NCBI RefSeq assembly: GCF_014334135.1
Contig: NZ_CP060497.1
Span: forward strand, 1,860,001-1,924,000
DNA length: 64,000 nt
Direction of reading: 5' to 3'
DNA from: Olivibacter sp. SDN3
Lineage (GTDB): Bacteria > Bacteroidota > Bacteroidia > Sphingobacteriales > Sphingobacteriaceae
Shown: positions 35,985 through 45,423 of the stretch, piece by piece
Position numbering within the stretch: the first letter of the stretch is position 1
Layout of the letters: every line of letters begins with the position of its first letter
Made by a program: the position numbers and the translations under genes
The notes under the pieces: generated by a model
Told to the model about the DNA's origin: nothing
Database searches by the model: none
Seen by the model: only the letters and a program-made list of their open reading frames with translations

Positions 35985-37553
35985 TTAATAACCGGGGTTT
36001 TGGTACATCCTTTCGGGATCTAAACGATATTCATCCAATGGAATTGGAAAATAGCGGTCTTTGCCGGAAAAATTATTTAAACTGGCTCTTCCATATTCTG
36101 ATTGTTGTTTTGACCGGAAGAAGGCAGTGAGCTCTTCAATAGTAAAAAAACGTAATAAATCGAACAGACGCTTATGCTCGAAGGCCAATTCGGAACGGCG
36201 CTCATGAAGAATTGCCAACTTTAAGGTAGGGTATTTACTGGTATAGGTGCTTAGCGATTGCATTTCCTGATAAGTCGGGCGTTCCGCTCTCTCCCGTACC
36301 ATATTTAAATAAGTAATGGCCTCTCCATCATTTCCCAGTTCGGCATGGATTTCCGCCAATTGTAAAATAACATCGGCATAGCGCATCAAAACCCAATTGT
36401 TTCCACCAAAACCATTGTCGCCTGCCGCTTCACTCGTGTCGCGGTATTTGGTTACGAACCAATCGCCGACGGATGGCGCGTTGGCAAACTTGACGGTAAA
36501 GTCTTTGCGTAAATCATCCTCTTCATAATCATTCACAAGATCCAGCGATGCACGCATACCTACACCGCTACCCGGCCTTCGCGAATTGATTGTTTCTCCG
36601 GCAGCTTGGCTATTGGCCGCAATACGGGATGAAAAATTTTGATCACCTTGTATATATACAACGGAAAAGATAATTTCCGGACAATTGGCTTGCCGATCCA
36701 CATCAAATACATCGGTGTAGGGAATATCGGCCAAACGGTTGAAGCTACGCATATTATAAGCCGCTGTTAGGTAGGTCCTGGCCTGTTCCAAATGGGATTG
36801 TCTGTCGTCATTGTCTAAGGTTTTGGCCATTGTTAAATAGACTTCGCCTAATAGTGCGTTCGCCGCGGCCTTGGAAACCCTTCCCAGATTACCGCCCGTT
36901 TGTTGCTCGGGGAGCGGACTGCTCACGGCGTCGCTCAGGTCGGCTATAATCTGTTCATAGACCACGGCCTGATTTTCCCTGTAAGTACTGGCCTGTATTT
37001 CTTCCTGTGTGGTTAGCGGCACGGTTACTAAAGGAACGTCCCCCCACTTGCGAACCAAGTGATAATAAAATAGGGCCCTTAAAAACTTGGTTTGGGCACG
37101 GAGCTGTGCTTTCTGGCCTTCATCCGTAAATGGAATGTCTTCCATACGGTCGAGCACAAAATTAGCTCGGGTAATCGACTGGTATAAACCTAACCAATGC
37201 CGTTTTAGGTAAGAATTGCTGGGAAGGATCGAAAAGTCATTAAACTGAAAGGGTTCTCCCGCATTGGATTGATTATCATCCCGGCCACCATCGTCCGAAC
37301 GTTCGTCGGTATACAACCCGCTATTTTCGCTGAGGATATCGTTGTCCCGCAAAGCTTCGTAAATCCCGTTTACATGGTTGACAACATCCGCTTCACTCTG
37401 TATGGCGTCGTTTACACTGGATGCGTTGGGATCACTTTTATCGATAAAGTCTTTACTACAAGCACTGACCATCGTGGCCGCTATCAATAGACAGCACCAT
37501 ATACCTTTTGTCAAAGAAATGCGTGTATTCATTGTGCTATTTAAAAGTTTCAT
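35985..37553 (-). CDS. SusD/RagB-family nutrient-binding lipoprotein
   Basis: A 522-residue lipoprotein (515 if translation starts at the second ATG at 37532, which gives a more compact signal peptide). The lipobox is MVSAC, followed by SKDFIDKSDP. The helical SusD fold shows FLRALFYYHLVRKWGDVPLV, VLMRYADVILQLAEIHAELG, YLNMVRERAERP and HERRSELAFEHKRLFDLLRF, here described by shorter cores FLRALFYYHLVRKWG and LAFEHKRLFDLLR. It captures the ligand above its SusC partner, whose gene ends 11 bp upstream. The adjacent oxidoreductases suggest a carbohydrate-like substrate that is oxidised after uptake. Confidence 0.95.
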   Translation of the reverse strand: MKLLNSTMNTRISLTKGIWCCLLIAATMVSACSKDFIDKSDPNASSVNDAIQSEADVVNHVNGIYEALRDNDILSENSGLYTDERSDDGGRDDNQSNAGEPFQFNDFSILPSNSYLKRHWLGLYQSITRANFVLDRMEDIPFTDEGQKAQLRAQTKFLRALFYYHLVRKWGDVPLVTVPLTTQEEIQASTYRENQAVVYEQIIADLSDAVSSPLPEQQTGGNLGRVSKAAANALLGEVYLTMAKTLDNDDRQSHLEQARTYLTAAYNMRSFNRLADIPYTDVFDVDRQANCPEIIFSVVYIQGDQNFSSRIAANSQAAGETINSRRPGSGVGMRASLDLVNDYEEDDLRKDFTVKFANAPSVGDWFVTKYRDTSEAAGDNGFGGNNWVLMRYADVILQLAEIHAELGNDGEAITYLNMVRERAERPTYQEMQSLSTYTSKYPTLKLAILHERRSELAFEHKRLFDLLRFFTIEELTAFFRSKQQSEYGRASLNNFSGKDRYFPIPLDEYRLDPERMYQNPGY

Positions 37554-37564
37554 TATGCTGCAAA

Positions 37565-40500
37565 TTAAAATGTTAAACGGGCACCTAGATTGAAGGAGCG
37601 TACCAATGGATATTTACCGTAATCTACACCAGGGGTGAGATTTGCCCCATTATTGTAATCTACTTCTGGGTTGTAACCCATATAATCGGTAATCGTAAAA
37701 GGGTTGTTTACACTGGCATATACCCGGATATTTTGAATCGTATTGTTGGTAACAGCCGATAGGTTCGGAATGGTATAACCGACGGAAATATTGGTGCATC
37801 GTAAGAAAGATCCGTCACGTAAATAAAAGGACGATAAACGGGTACTGTTGCTCTGTGTGCCGGCACGGGATGCGCGATAATGTATGCCATCGCCGGGCTG
37901 CGCTTCTGAGCGATATCTGTTCTCCGTTATCGTGTATTGGTTGCCCGATCCTTCCATATTATAGATGTAGTACGATTGACCATCGAGCACATCTGCTCCA
38001 TAAACCCCATTAAAAGCGGCGCTGAAATCCAATCGCTTGTAATTTCCAGATAGCGAAAAACCATAAAAGAAATCGGGATGTGGATTACCAATAATGGTCT
38101 TGTCTTCATCATTTACAATACCATCTCCATTGATGTCGACGAAGTAAAGATCGCCTGGCTTTAACGGGTTACTGGAAGCAGCGGAAGGAGCGATACCCTG
38201 TGCCACACCATCCACCATATCGCTCTCCCTAACCATTCCAGCCACCTGGAAACCATAAAACATCCCTATCGGAGAACCCTGTTCAGTAATATGGGTAATG
38301 TACTGCCTTTCGGCGCCCATGGAAAGGATGGTATTGGCTCCGCCCATGTCCAAAACCTTATTGCGATTAAGCGAAAAATTACCGCTTAAATTTAAATTGA
38401 AGTCTTGCTGCTGAATCACACGTCCGTCCACTTGCAGGTCAAAACCCCGGTTACGCACGGCGGCGTTCCGGAGGTTGGTGAGCCAGGACTCGGATCCCGA
38501 TAAAGATGGAATCGGCTGATTGAACAATAGGTCGTAAGAGCGACTGTTGTAATAGTTACCGATGACAGATAAGCGGCCATTTAGCAATGCCAAGTCTAAG
38601 CCGATATTTACCTGCGAGGTTGTTTCCCAACCCAGGGCGGGGTCGCGTACCGCTCCGGGAAGTGTTCCGGTAACTACCGTACCATTATTGCCAAACACTA
38701 CTCCCACCGGATTGCCCAAGGTTTGCTGATAATTATAGTTACCGATATTATTATTACCGCTTAAGCCCCAGCTGGCCCTGAATTTAACAGTAGAACCAGC
38801 TCCCAGCCAGTCATCATAAAAATCTTCATTGGAAATCGTCCAGCCACCGGAAACAGATGGGAAGGTACCCCAGCGGTTGAGTGGTCCGAAACGGGAAGAA
38901 CCATCGGTACGGAACGATGCTGTTAAAAAGTAGCGGTCGCCATAACTGTAAATTGCCCGGGCGAAATAAGAAATTAGTGTCCATTCGGCCTTTCCGGTAT
39001 TGTTTAAGCCCCCCATCCCTGCAGTATTACGGTTTAAGAAGAAATCATTTGGATCGGTGCCGCCTCCAGTGATTTCCTGGATACGATCGTGTTCAAAACC
39101 TCTTGCCGAAACACTCAGCATATCATTAGTAGTCTGTTGTACGCTGTATCCGGCCAATGCCGTTAGGTTGTGCTGTTTCCAATTTTTCTGGTAGTTCAGT
39201 GTGAACTCTGCCAATTTATCGAGATAATTGGTCTGTCTGGCCGTGGCAAGCGCATTGTTAATCGCTTGCGGTGAATACGGTGGATAGATGCCATTACTTA
39301 AGCTGGTTGGCCGGTAATATTCGTATTTTTCATTATTCGTTTGTAAACCTAGGTTCGCCTTAAAGGATAGTTCGGGCATGAAGTTATAGATCCCGTAGGC
39401 ATTGTAGGTCCCCCGGGTTCCCTTCCGTGTGATGTTCATTTCCCTTGCCAGGGCTACAGGATTCTCAATTTGTTGAAAGGCGAAGTTGTTTGATAGAGCC
39501 GCCATCTCATTTTTTGCCAGGCCGCCATCAGGGAGGTAAGCTGGAAAAATAGGTGCATAGACTAAGGCGCCCATGATCGGACCTTGATTAAAGCGGCCTT
39601 CTTCTACCTCCTGATTATCGATATTGGTAATGAAAACATTTGCTCCAACTTTTATCCGATCATTGATCTGCGCATCCACATTGCTTCTAAAATTGATGCG
39701 CTTTTGACCAGTGGAGGTAATGATTCCGGGCTGATCCTGATAGCTTCCACTGATAAAATACCTCGCCTTATCGTTCCCGCCGGTAAAGGATAGGTTGTGC
39801 CTTTGGAAGACAGCGTTGCGGTAAAGCTCATCTTGCCAGTCGGTATCATATTGTGGTGTGATCATGCGTTGATTAGCGAAATCATACAGCTCTTCCGGAA
39901 TGCTTACCGACGAAGCGTTACCTACCCGGCCTACCCGGGTGGCATTGTCATCGCTGAACATGGCATCGTTCCAGGTACCTCCTGTATTTAACACCAAGTC
40001 TTTATAGGCCTCGTTATGCCCATCAATGTGTAACTGAGCAAATTGAGAGGCGTTTAACAAATCTACTTTTTTCGCCAGTTGGTCGATACCCGCTTGGTAA
40101 TCGTAAACCATACGCATGCTGGCTTCCCTACCTTTTTTAGTGGTGATCAGAATAACTCCGCCGGCAGCACGTGAACCATAGATGGCGGCCGATGCCGCAT
40201 CTTTCAATACATTGATGGATTCAATATCATTGGGGTTAATGAAGAGGTCGTTACCTGCGGGATAACCATCTATCACGTATAAGGGGTCAGTTCCGGCATT
40301 AATAGAGCCTACCCCCCTTACCCTAACTTTTGGTGTTACGTAGGGAGCACCGCTTACTTGTGAAATCTCTACCCCGGCAACTTTACCTACCAAACCCTGC
40401 CCGAGATTTGGTGCATTAACATTAATTTCTTCAGCCTTCACACTGGAAATAGAACCGGTAAGATCGCTCCTTCGTAAAGATTGATAGCCCACAAGTACCA

Positions 40501-40897
40501 CCTCGTCCAGCTGGTTGGGCGCGTCCTGTAAAATTACCGTCAATGGCGAACCGTCTTCGGGTACTGTGACTTCTTGCTCTGCATAACCGACATAGGTAAA
40601 CACTAAAATAGCTCCCGGGCTTGCCTGTAAACGGAACTCACCATTTTCATTGGTGGTGGCGCCATTTTGAGGCCGACTCTTTTCTCTTACACTGACGCCC
40701 GGAATAGGAATTTGTGTTGCGTCAAGTACTTGTCCGTTTATCTCCTGTTGTGACGGAGGGATTTGCTCGCTGTTCAAGGGGAATGGCTTTTCGGCCATTA
40801 ATGGATTAGCCATAACGACGCCCAATAACAGCAAGAATACTTTGGAAAAACTGAATCGTTTTTTTGATCCTTTTGTCAATCGTTGTAAAAAATACAT
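37565..40897 (-). CDS. SusC/RagA-family TonB-linked outer-membrane transporter
   Basis: A 1110-residue transporter. A basic N-terminus and signal peptide (ending near NPLMA) are followed by a carboxypeptidase-regulatory-like domain (about 50-125; INGQVLDATQIPIPGV). The TonB-box-like DEVVLVGYQSLRRSDL and the plug (GLVGKVAGVEISQ, VRVRGVGSINAGTDPLYV, DAASAAIYGSRAAGGVILIT) come next. The barrel ends at GARLTF. It forms the import complex with the SusD-like protein 11 bp downstream. It is only distantly similar to the first SusC in this window, so the two pairs probably serve different ligands. Confidence 0.96.
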   Translation of the reverse strand: MYFLQRLTKGSKKRFSFSKVFLLLLGVVMANPLMAEKPFPLNSEQIPPSQQEINGQVLDATQIPIPGVSVREKSRPQNGATTNENGEFRLQASPGAILVFTYVGYAEQEVTVPEDGSPLTVILQDAPNQLDEVVLVGYQSLRRSDLTGSISSVKAEEINVNAPNLGQGLVGKVAGVEISQVSGAPYVTPKVRVRGVGSINAGTDPLYVIDGYPAGNDLFINPNDIESINVLKDAASAAIYGSRAAGGVILITTKKGREASMRMVYDYQAGIDQLAKKVDLLNASQFAQLHIDGHNEAYKDLVLNTGGTWNDAMFSDDNATRVGRVGNASSVSIPEELYDFANQRMITPQYDTDWQDELYRNAVFQRHNLSFTGGNDKARYFISGSYQDQPGIITSTGQKRINFRSNVDAQINDRIKVGANVFITNIDNQEVEEGRFNQGPIMGALVYAPIFPAYLPDGGLAKNEMAALSNNFAFQQIENPVALAREMNITRKGTRGTYNAYGIYNFMPELSFKANLGLQTNNEKYEYYRPTSLSNGIYPPYSPQAINNALATARQTNYLDKLAEFTLNYQKNWKQHNLTALAGYSVQQTTNDMLSVSARGFEHDRIQEITGGGTDPNDFFLNRNTAGMGGLNNTGKAEWTLISYFARAIYSYGDRYFLTASFRTDGSSRFGPLNRWGTFPSVSGGWTISNEDFYDDWLGAGSTVKFRASWGLSGNNNIGNYNYQQTLGNPVGVVFGNNGTVVTGTLPGAVRDPALGWETTSQVNIGLDLALLNGRLSVIGNYYNSRSYDLLFNQPIPSLSGSESWLTNLRNAAVRNRGFDLQVDGRVIQQQDFNLNLSGNFSLNRNKVLDMGGANTILSMGAERQYITHITEQGSPIGMFYGFQVAGMVRESDMVDGVAQGIAPSAASSNPLKPGDLYFVDINGDGIVNDEDKTIIGNPHPDFFYGFSLSGNYKRLDFSAAFNGVYGADVLDGQSYYIYNMEGSGNQYTITENRYRSEAQPGDGIHYRASRAGTQSNSTRLSSFYLRDGSFLRCTNISVGYTIPNLSAVTNNTIQNIRVYASVNNPFTITDYMGYNPEVDYNNGANLTPGVDYGKYPLVRSFNLGARLTF

Positions 40898-41052
40898 ATC
40901 AAATTGCTTTGCTCATTGTTGATTAAAAGTGTATGTTGTACACTGAAGTAGTTGCTGGCAAAGCTGTCTATTTGATATGACCTAAAGATTATAGTTTTAT
41001 TAATTTAATGTGTTTCTCCTTAAATTTTTTTAACATATAGAGGTTTTGTCCA

Positions 41053-42759
41053 CTATAGATGGCGCCAATTTGTTTCTATCCCTTCGTGATGTAAAAAATG
41101 CTGAAAATCTGTCAATAGCTTGGGATTTTCGCGAATGGCTCTAAGCGGAACTTTTTTCTCGTGTGCATATGTTGTTAATAATCCAACAGCCTCTCCAATA
41201 CTCCATTCTACGGGATGTAATCGATAACAGCCGTTAGTAATATGTGTGGTGCCTATATTCTTATTCGCAGGTAATAGGTTTTTCATCCGTATGGGCAACA
41301 GCGCTCCTAAAGGAATTTGAAAGGGTAATGAGGAGAAGTCAATGTAATTATTTCCTCCAGAACTAGGGTGTAAATCGATATGATAATAGCCAATGCCCAC
41401 ACTGTCATAGAAGGGAGCAGCTTTTTTATGATCCCGTCTGCCCGTAACCAAAGCCCTGTTCTCTGCTCCTACATGTTCTTCCAACACGGTAAATAACGCT
41501 TTTATACGTCTCGACTCCCGCACGTAAGGGTATTTTGCCAGTCCATATGATGTGCCCATAATATCTCCGCGAAGTCGAAGCCCCGGCCACCCTTCACCAC
41601 CATCAGGTCGAGGAGCAGTCGTTTGCAACCAATAGAATAACGACAGGCTGAGTTGTTTAGCGGCATCAACGTGTTTTTTAAATATTTCGGTGTCTACGTC
41701 AATTAAATTGCCTAGAAAATAATCATTTTGTGGCCAGTTCATTACGGTAATATCACCGGCATAAGTACCGGGTAAGAAATTATGTCGATTGATAAGCTTA
41801 CGGTAATTCCACAGGTTGAGGCAATCACCGGTTTGAACGCCCTCGGGATGAAAGCCTAGCCTGCTTGGCTCTAGTGTACGTGGGCTGGAATAAGCAAGGT
41901 CGAGCAGCTTTCCCGACCACGGTGGGCTTAGCTCTGGCACAAAATCGCGCCAGAGGTGGTAATCCCGCGGCTGATCGATCACGTGGTTTTCACCGGGAGT
42001 GTAATCCATCGCTAAACACATCGTAAAAGCCTGTTGATTTTCGGGATCACCCGTTTCAGGCGCATGTAGTTCTTTTGTTTCCTTTTTTGGTTCTACCCCT
42101 TTCACATATGCCGTACCACTTAATGGCAGTAAATCGCCAAGCTCTGTTGCATCAACAAAATAAGAACCCTGTAATACTAACTCGTTTGTTTCGTCGGTAT
42201 GTCTAACGGTTATAGCCATAACCTGATCAACATTGACGTCGGCCTTTACCGCTTTATGTTGCATTAATAAGGTCAACTTGCCTGAACTGATATAAGGTGC
42301 CAGCATTTCTGTTAATATGGCTAGCGCCACCGTGGGTTCGTGGCATAAACGGGAGACTGATCCATCACCGGGGTTGAGATGTTTCCTGCCTTTGGCATCT
42401 GCTGTTAAAGGATAGTTCCTTCGATAGTACTCTCGCACGCTACCCCTGAAATGTTGATACGAGCAGGGAGCACCATGAGTCTCTATCCACTGGTGCTCAT
42501 CCGGGGGAACACCTTGTTGGCTTGTTTGCCCTCCCAGCCAGTCAGTTTCTTCTGTTAAGATGACCTGCTGCCCGTTGCGAAGCGCAGCAAGAGCTGCAGC
42601 GCAACCTCCAAGTCCTCCTCCAATAATAACAGTATCTGCCTTGATTTCGCCCCTTTTTTCTTTGGTTTGCAGGAGGAAGTTGTTCAAAGTTAGAGATGGA
42701 GAAGCAGCCAGGCAACCGGTGCTCACAGTTATATCGGTAATAAACTTTCTTCTATTCAT
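41053..42759 (-). CDS. Exported FAD-dependent oxidoreductase (FAD_oxidored family)
   Basis: A 568-residue flavoprotein. The N-terminus has a twin-arginine-like start (NRRKFITD) and a hydrophobic stretch, so Tat export is likely. The dinucleotide-binding motif is VIIGGGLGGCAAALAAL (about 45-61), followed by EETDWLGGQTSQQG, characteristic of the FAD_oxidored Pfam group. The segment ATELGDLLPLSG lies in mid-protein. These proteins are common in Bacteroidota nutrient loci, but their reactions are largely uncharacterised. It lies 155 bp upstream of susC on the same strand and 46 bp downstream of the DUF2905 gene, so it may belong to the same locus. Confidence 0.85.
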   Translation of the reverse strand: MNRRKFITDITVSTGCLAASPSLTLNNFLLQTKEKRGEIKADTVIIGGGLGGCAAALAALRNGQQVILTEETDWLGGQTSQQGVPPDEHQWIETHGAPCSYQHFRGSVREYYRRNYPLTADAKGRKHLNPGDGSVSRLCHEPTVALAILTEMLAPYISSGKLTLLMQHKAVKADVNVDQVMAITVRHTDETNELVLQGSYFVDATELGDLLPLSGTAYVKGVEPKKETKELHAPETGDPENQQAFTMCLAMDYTPGENHVIDQPRDYHLWRDFVPELSPPWSGKLLDLAYSSPRTLEPSRLGFHPEGVQTGDCLNLWNYRKLINRHNFLPGTYAGDITVMNWPQNDYFLGNLIDVDTEIFKKHVDAAKQLSLSLFYWLQTTAPRPDGGEGWPGLRLRGDIMGTSYGLAKYPYVRESRRIKALFTVLEEHVGAENRALVTGRRDHKKAAPFYDSVGIGYYHIDLHPSSGGNNYIDFSSLPFQIPLGALLPIRMKNLLPANKNIGTTHITNGCYRLHPVEWSIGEAVGLLTTYAHEKKVPLRAIRENPKLLTDFQHFLHHEGIETNWRHL

Positions 42760-42805
42760 CTTCTTTTACGCAATCGAAATATATTCTTGGGAGCTTTGTT
42801 GGCGA

Positions 42806-43027
42806 TCAAAAGAATTTTCTAAAGATCCATAGCAATAAACTGATCACCCCACTAAGGATTAACATACTCACAATGGGAGCATACAGATTAAACCCTGGCT
42901 TTACTATCTTAATATCACCGGGAAGCCGACCAAACCACTTGAAATAATTGCCGGCAAAATAGATGACTACACCAATTAGCATGATCATGCCGCCACCTAT
43001 AATCATCATTTTTGCTATTTCCTTCAT
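42806..43027 (-). CDS. DUF2905 family small membrane protein
   Basis: A 73-residue protein with two transmembrane helices (about 8-27 and 48-67). The loop between them contains FGRLPGDIKI, the conserved core of DUF2905. Function is unknown. Such proteins occur widely in bacteria, often in unrelated neighbourhoods. It lies between the GMC oxidoreductase (33 bp) and the FAD oxidoreductase (46 bp), all leftward, so it is probably co-transcribed without necessarily sharing their role. Confidence 0.9.
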   Translation of the reverse strand: MKEIAKMMIIGGGMIMLIGVVIYFAGNYFKWFGRLPGDIKIVKPGFNLYAPIVSMLILSGVISLLLWIFRKFF

Positions 43028-43060
43028 ATCTTACGGTTTCTTTTACATATTTAATTACTG

Positions 43061-44773
43061 CTAAACAGAGCCGTCTTGCTTCCGCATAGCATTTACGGCA
43101 TAGTTTACTGCTCGTGCGGTAAGTGCCATATAAGTGAGCGACGGGTTTTGATTACCTGTGGAGGTCATACAAGCACCGTCTGTAACAAATACATTTTTGC
43201 AGGTATGCAGTTGATTCCAAGCGTTGAGTAGGGAGGTTTTTGGATCGTGCCCCATACGTACACCACCCATTTCATGTATATCCAAGCCGGGGGCATCTTG
43301 CCGGTCAACCGTTGTTATTGATTGGCATCCCGATTTTTCCAGCATTTCCGTGCCTTGAGCTAGGAAATCATGCATTAGTTTTACGTCATTTTCCGTATAA
43401 TCAACAGCGGTAATGAGCTGTGGAACTCCCCAAGGGTCTTTTTGGTCGGAACTGAGTCGAACATGGTTTTCATAACGTGGAACGGTTTCTCCCTGCATCA
43501 TCATGAATACTTGCCAGGGGCCTGCTTCAGATAGACGCTCTTTCAGTGTTTCGCCAATTCCATCAACAGGGTGTTGCCAGCCGCTTCGGGTGGCGTTGAA
43601 AGCAACCATATACCCCCTCAGAAAATCGGTTTCCTGTCGAAAAACATTTCGGAAGGAGGGCATGAAAATACTGGTTGGGCGTCTACCATAATAATAACGA
43701 TCGTTAAGACCTTCAAAGGAAGCGGTAATGTTTCCGCGATAATTGTGAAAAGCGATGTAACGACCAAGCAACCCATTGTCATTGCCTAAACCATTGGGGA
43801 AGCGAGCGGATTTGGAGTTTAGCAAAATCAGATTGGTATTGAGCGCAGAAGCATTCACAAATATAATCCGCGCATAGTATTCCTTGACTTCCTTGGTGAT
43901 TCGGTGCATGGTACGTACCCCTACCGCTCTTTTTTTATGTTCATTGTACAGGATGGCGTGTACCACCTGGTCAGCTTGTAGGTCGAGATTGCCGGTTGCC
44001 TTTGCCCAGGGTATGGTGGATGCATTGGAGCTGAAGTAGGCACCAAAAGGACAGCCTCGGTGGCAGAGATGACGTGCCATACATTGGCCACGACTTTGTT
44101 TAACATGTAAGGCTTGCGGTTTGGTTAGGTGGGCACATCGACCAATGATCACATGTCGTTCCGGGTAGTGGGCTATAACCTCTCTTTTGATGTGTTCCTC
44201 CAGTGCATTCATTTCAAAAGCAGGTAATACCTCACTGTCGGGCAGGTTGGGGATGTTGTCGCGAGTTCCACTGATACCGATAAACTTTTCGACATAGCTA
44301 TACCATGGTGCCAGGTCGCGATAGCGAATGGGCCAATCAACTGCAAAACCGTCCCTGGCTGGCGCCTCAAATTCATAATCACTCCACCGCTGTGTTTGCC
44401 GTGCCCACAGCAACGACTTGCCACCGACCTGATAGCCCCGGATCCAGTCAAAGGGTTTTTCCTGGATATAAGGATGTTCCTGATCTTTGACGAAAAACTG
44501 CTGGGTAGCATCATCAAAAGCGTAACATCGGGAAACAATGGGGTTGGCCATCTGCATTTCTCGAGGAAGCGCTCCTCTGTGCGTGAACTCCCACGGACTC
44601 AACATGGCTGTTGGGTAATCGTCAATATGTTCAACCATAGGGCCACGTTCCAAAACCAATGTTTTTAATCCTTTATCACACAGTTCTTTGGCTGCCCAGC
44701 CACCGCTAATTCCGGATCCGATAACAATGGCGTCGTAGCTTGCTTGTTCTTTTCCTTTCCCGCTAATGTGCAT
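43061..44773 (-). CDS. GMC-family FAD oxidoreductase
   Basis: A 570-residue flavoenzyme. The FAD-binding motif is IVIGSGISGGWAAKEL (about 16-31), followed by LVLERG. RGYQVGGKSLLWARQTQRW is a GMC signature. The C-terminal end has HEMGGVRMGHDPKTS and VTDGACMTSTGNQNPSLTYM, which hold the catalytic His and Asn. The layout matches the large subunit of sugar/gluconate and glucoside-3-dehydrogenases. These usually pair with a small Tat-exported subunit 3, which I do not find next to the gene. It has no signal peptide of its own. It is the first gene of the leftward group leading into susCD. Confidence 0.88.
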   Translation of the reverse strand: MHISGKGKEQASYDAIVIGSGISGGWAAKELCDKGLKTLVLERGPMVEHIDDYPTAMLSPWEFTHRGALPREMQMANPIVSRCYAFDDATQQFFVKDQEHPYIQEKPFDWIRGYQVGGKSLLWARQTQRWSDYEFEAPARDGFAVDWPIRYRDLAPWYSYVEKFIGISGTRDNIPNLPDSEVLPAFEMNALEEHIKREVIAHYPERHVIIGRCAHLTKPQALHVKQSRGQCMARHLCHRGCPFGAYFSSNASTIPWAKATGNLDLQADQVVHAILYNEHKKRAVGVRTMHRITKEVKEYYARIIFVNASALNTNLILLNSKSARFPNGLGNDNGLLGRYIAFHNYRGNITASFEGLNDRYYYGRRPTSIFMPSFRNVFRQETDFLRGYMVAFNATRSGWQHPVDGIGETLKERLSEAGPWQVFMMMQGETVPRYENHVRLSSDQKDPWGVPQLITAVDYTENDVKLMHDFLAQGTEMLEKSGCQSITTVDRQDAPGLDIHEMGGVRMGHDPKTSLLNAWNQLHTCKNVFVTDGACMTSTGNQNPSLTYMALTARAVNYAVNAMRKQDGSV

Positions 44774-45055
44774 TTTACGTTGTTCCTTTCTTTATAAGTC
44801 CTCACAAGTTATCGAATTCTGTTAATGTTTGATAATAATCGCTTAGATTCCTTTGAATATCGTGAGCGGAATTCTCCCAATTGTTCTGGTATTAGATCGC
44901 TAGGGAACCATTAAAACCTTTTTTTAGCTCTGAGCGTATTTGCTGAAAGCTGACTGGTAGGAAAAGAATCAATGTTCTTTCATTTTCATATGAAAGCTCT
45001 ATGGGAAGTATTAGGTTATTGGTAAAAGAACAGTAAGCCTAAAAATAGCGAAATG
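44774..45055. other. Intergenic region upstream of the GMC gene
   Basis: About 280 bp of AT-rich DNA (323 bp counted to the next gene). It contains a 7-bp palindrome, CTTTCAT (44977-44983) with ATGAAAG (44990-44996), and must hold the GMC promoter on the minus strand. No exact -7 element is seen. Confidence 0.45.
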
Positions 45056-45083
45056 AAAAAATAGGCGTGACCTCCTATTTTTA
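45056..45083 (-). terminator. Terminator of the 45-residue membrane protein gene
   Basis: A 9-bp stem (45057-45065 with 45074-45082) with 8-nt loop. Read on the minus strand it ends in TTTTTT, a good intrinsic terminator 14 bp after the stop. Confidence 0.8.
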
Positions 45084-45096
45084 TGGTAAAAAAGTA

Positions 45097-45234
45097 TTAC
45101 TTCAATACCCAATACCCGAGAAGAAGCCATACAATCCCTTTCAGCAAAAAGAAAAGGAAACCCCAGAAGCCGACGCGTTTCAGCCAAAGAATGACTTTGC
45201 TTTTCGAAGGATTTTCCTGGTTTTCTGTGGGCAT
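45097..45234 (-). CDS. 45-residue single-pass membrane microprotein, DUF6728-like
   Basis: A short frame from ATG (45234) to TAA (45097) encodes 45 residues. A polar N-terminus (MPTENQENPSKSK) precedes VILWLKRVGFWGF and a hydrophobic helix (LFFLLKGIVWLLLGYW). Aromatic residues and lysines are evenly spaced, as in small conserved proteins of Sphingobacteriaceae that I recognise as DUF6728; the family name is from memory. A terminator lies 14 bp downstream, supporting a real gene. An overlapping plus-strand frame (45067-45372) has no family character. Function is unknown; an inner-membrane location is likely. Confidence 0.75.
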   Translation of the reverse strand: MPTENQENPSKSKVILWLKRVGFWGFLFFLLKGIVWLLLGYWVLK

Positions 45235-45423
45235 ATACGCAAATTAATTAATAAGCTTATTTTAAATGTTATCCTCCAAGTACGCCTTTATGCTATCACT
45301 CTTTGGTTATGTAGCAGCTCAGCTACGCGTCCAAAAAGGAGCTTCCATTGCGAGAAAGACACATCAATTTAGATTGCTTTTTGAGCAAACTCCTGTAGTA
45401 ACGTAAAAATAAGTAAAAATATT

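Noticed and set aside
45067-45372. Plus-strand frame of 101 codons in the spacer near 45.2 kb
   Set aside because: No domain or signal features; it is antisense to the better supported 45-residue membrane protein and runs through its terminator.
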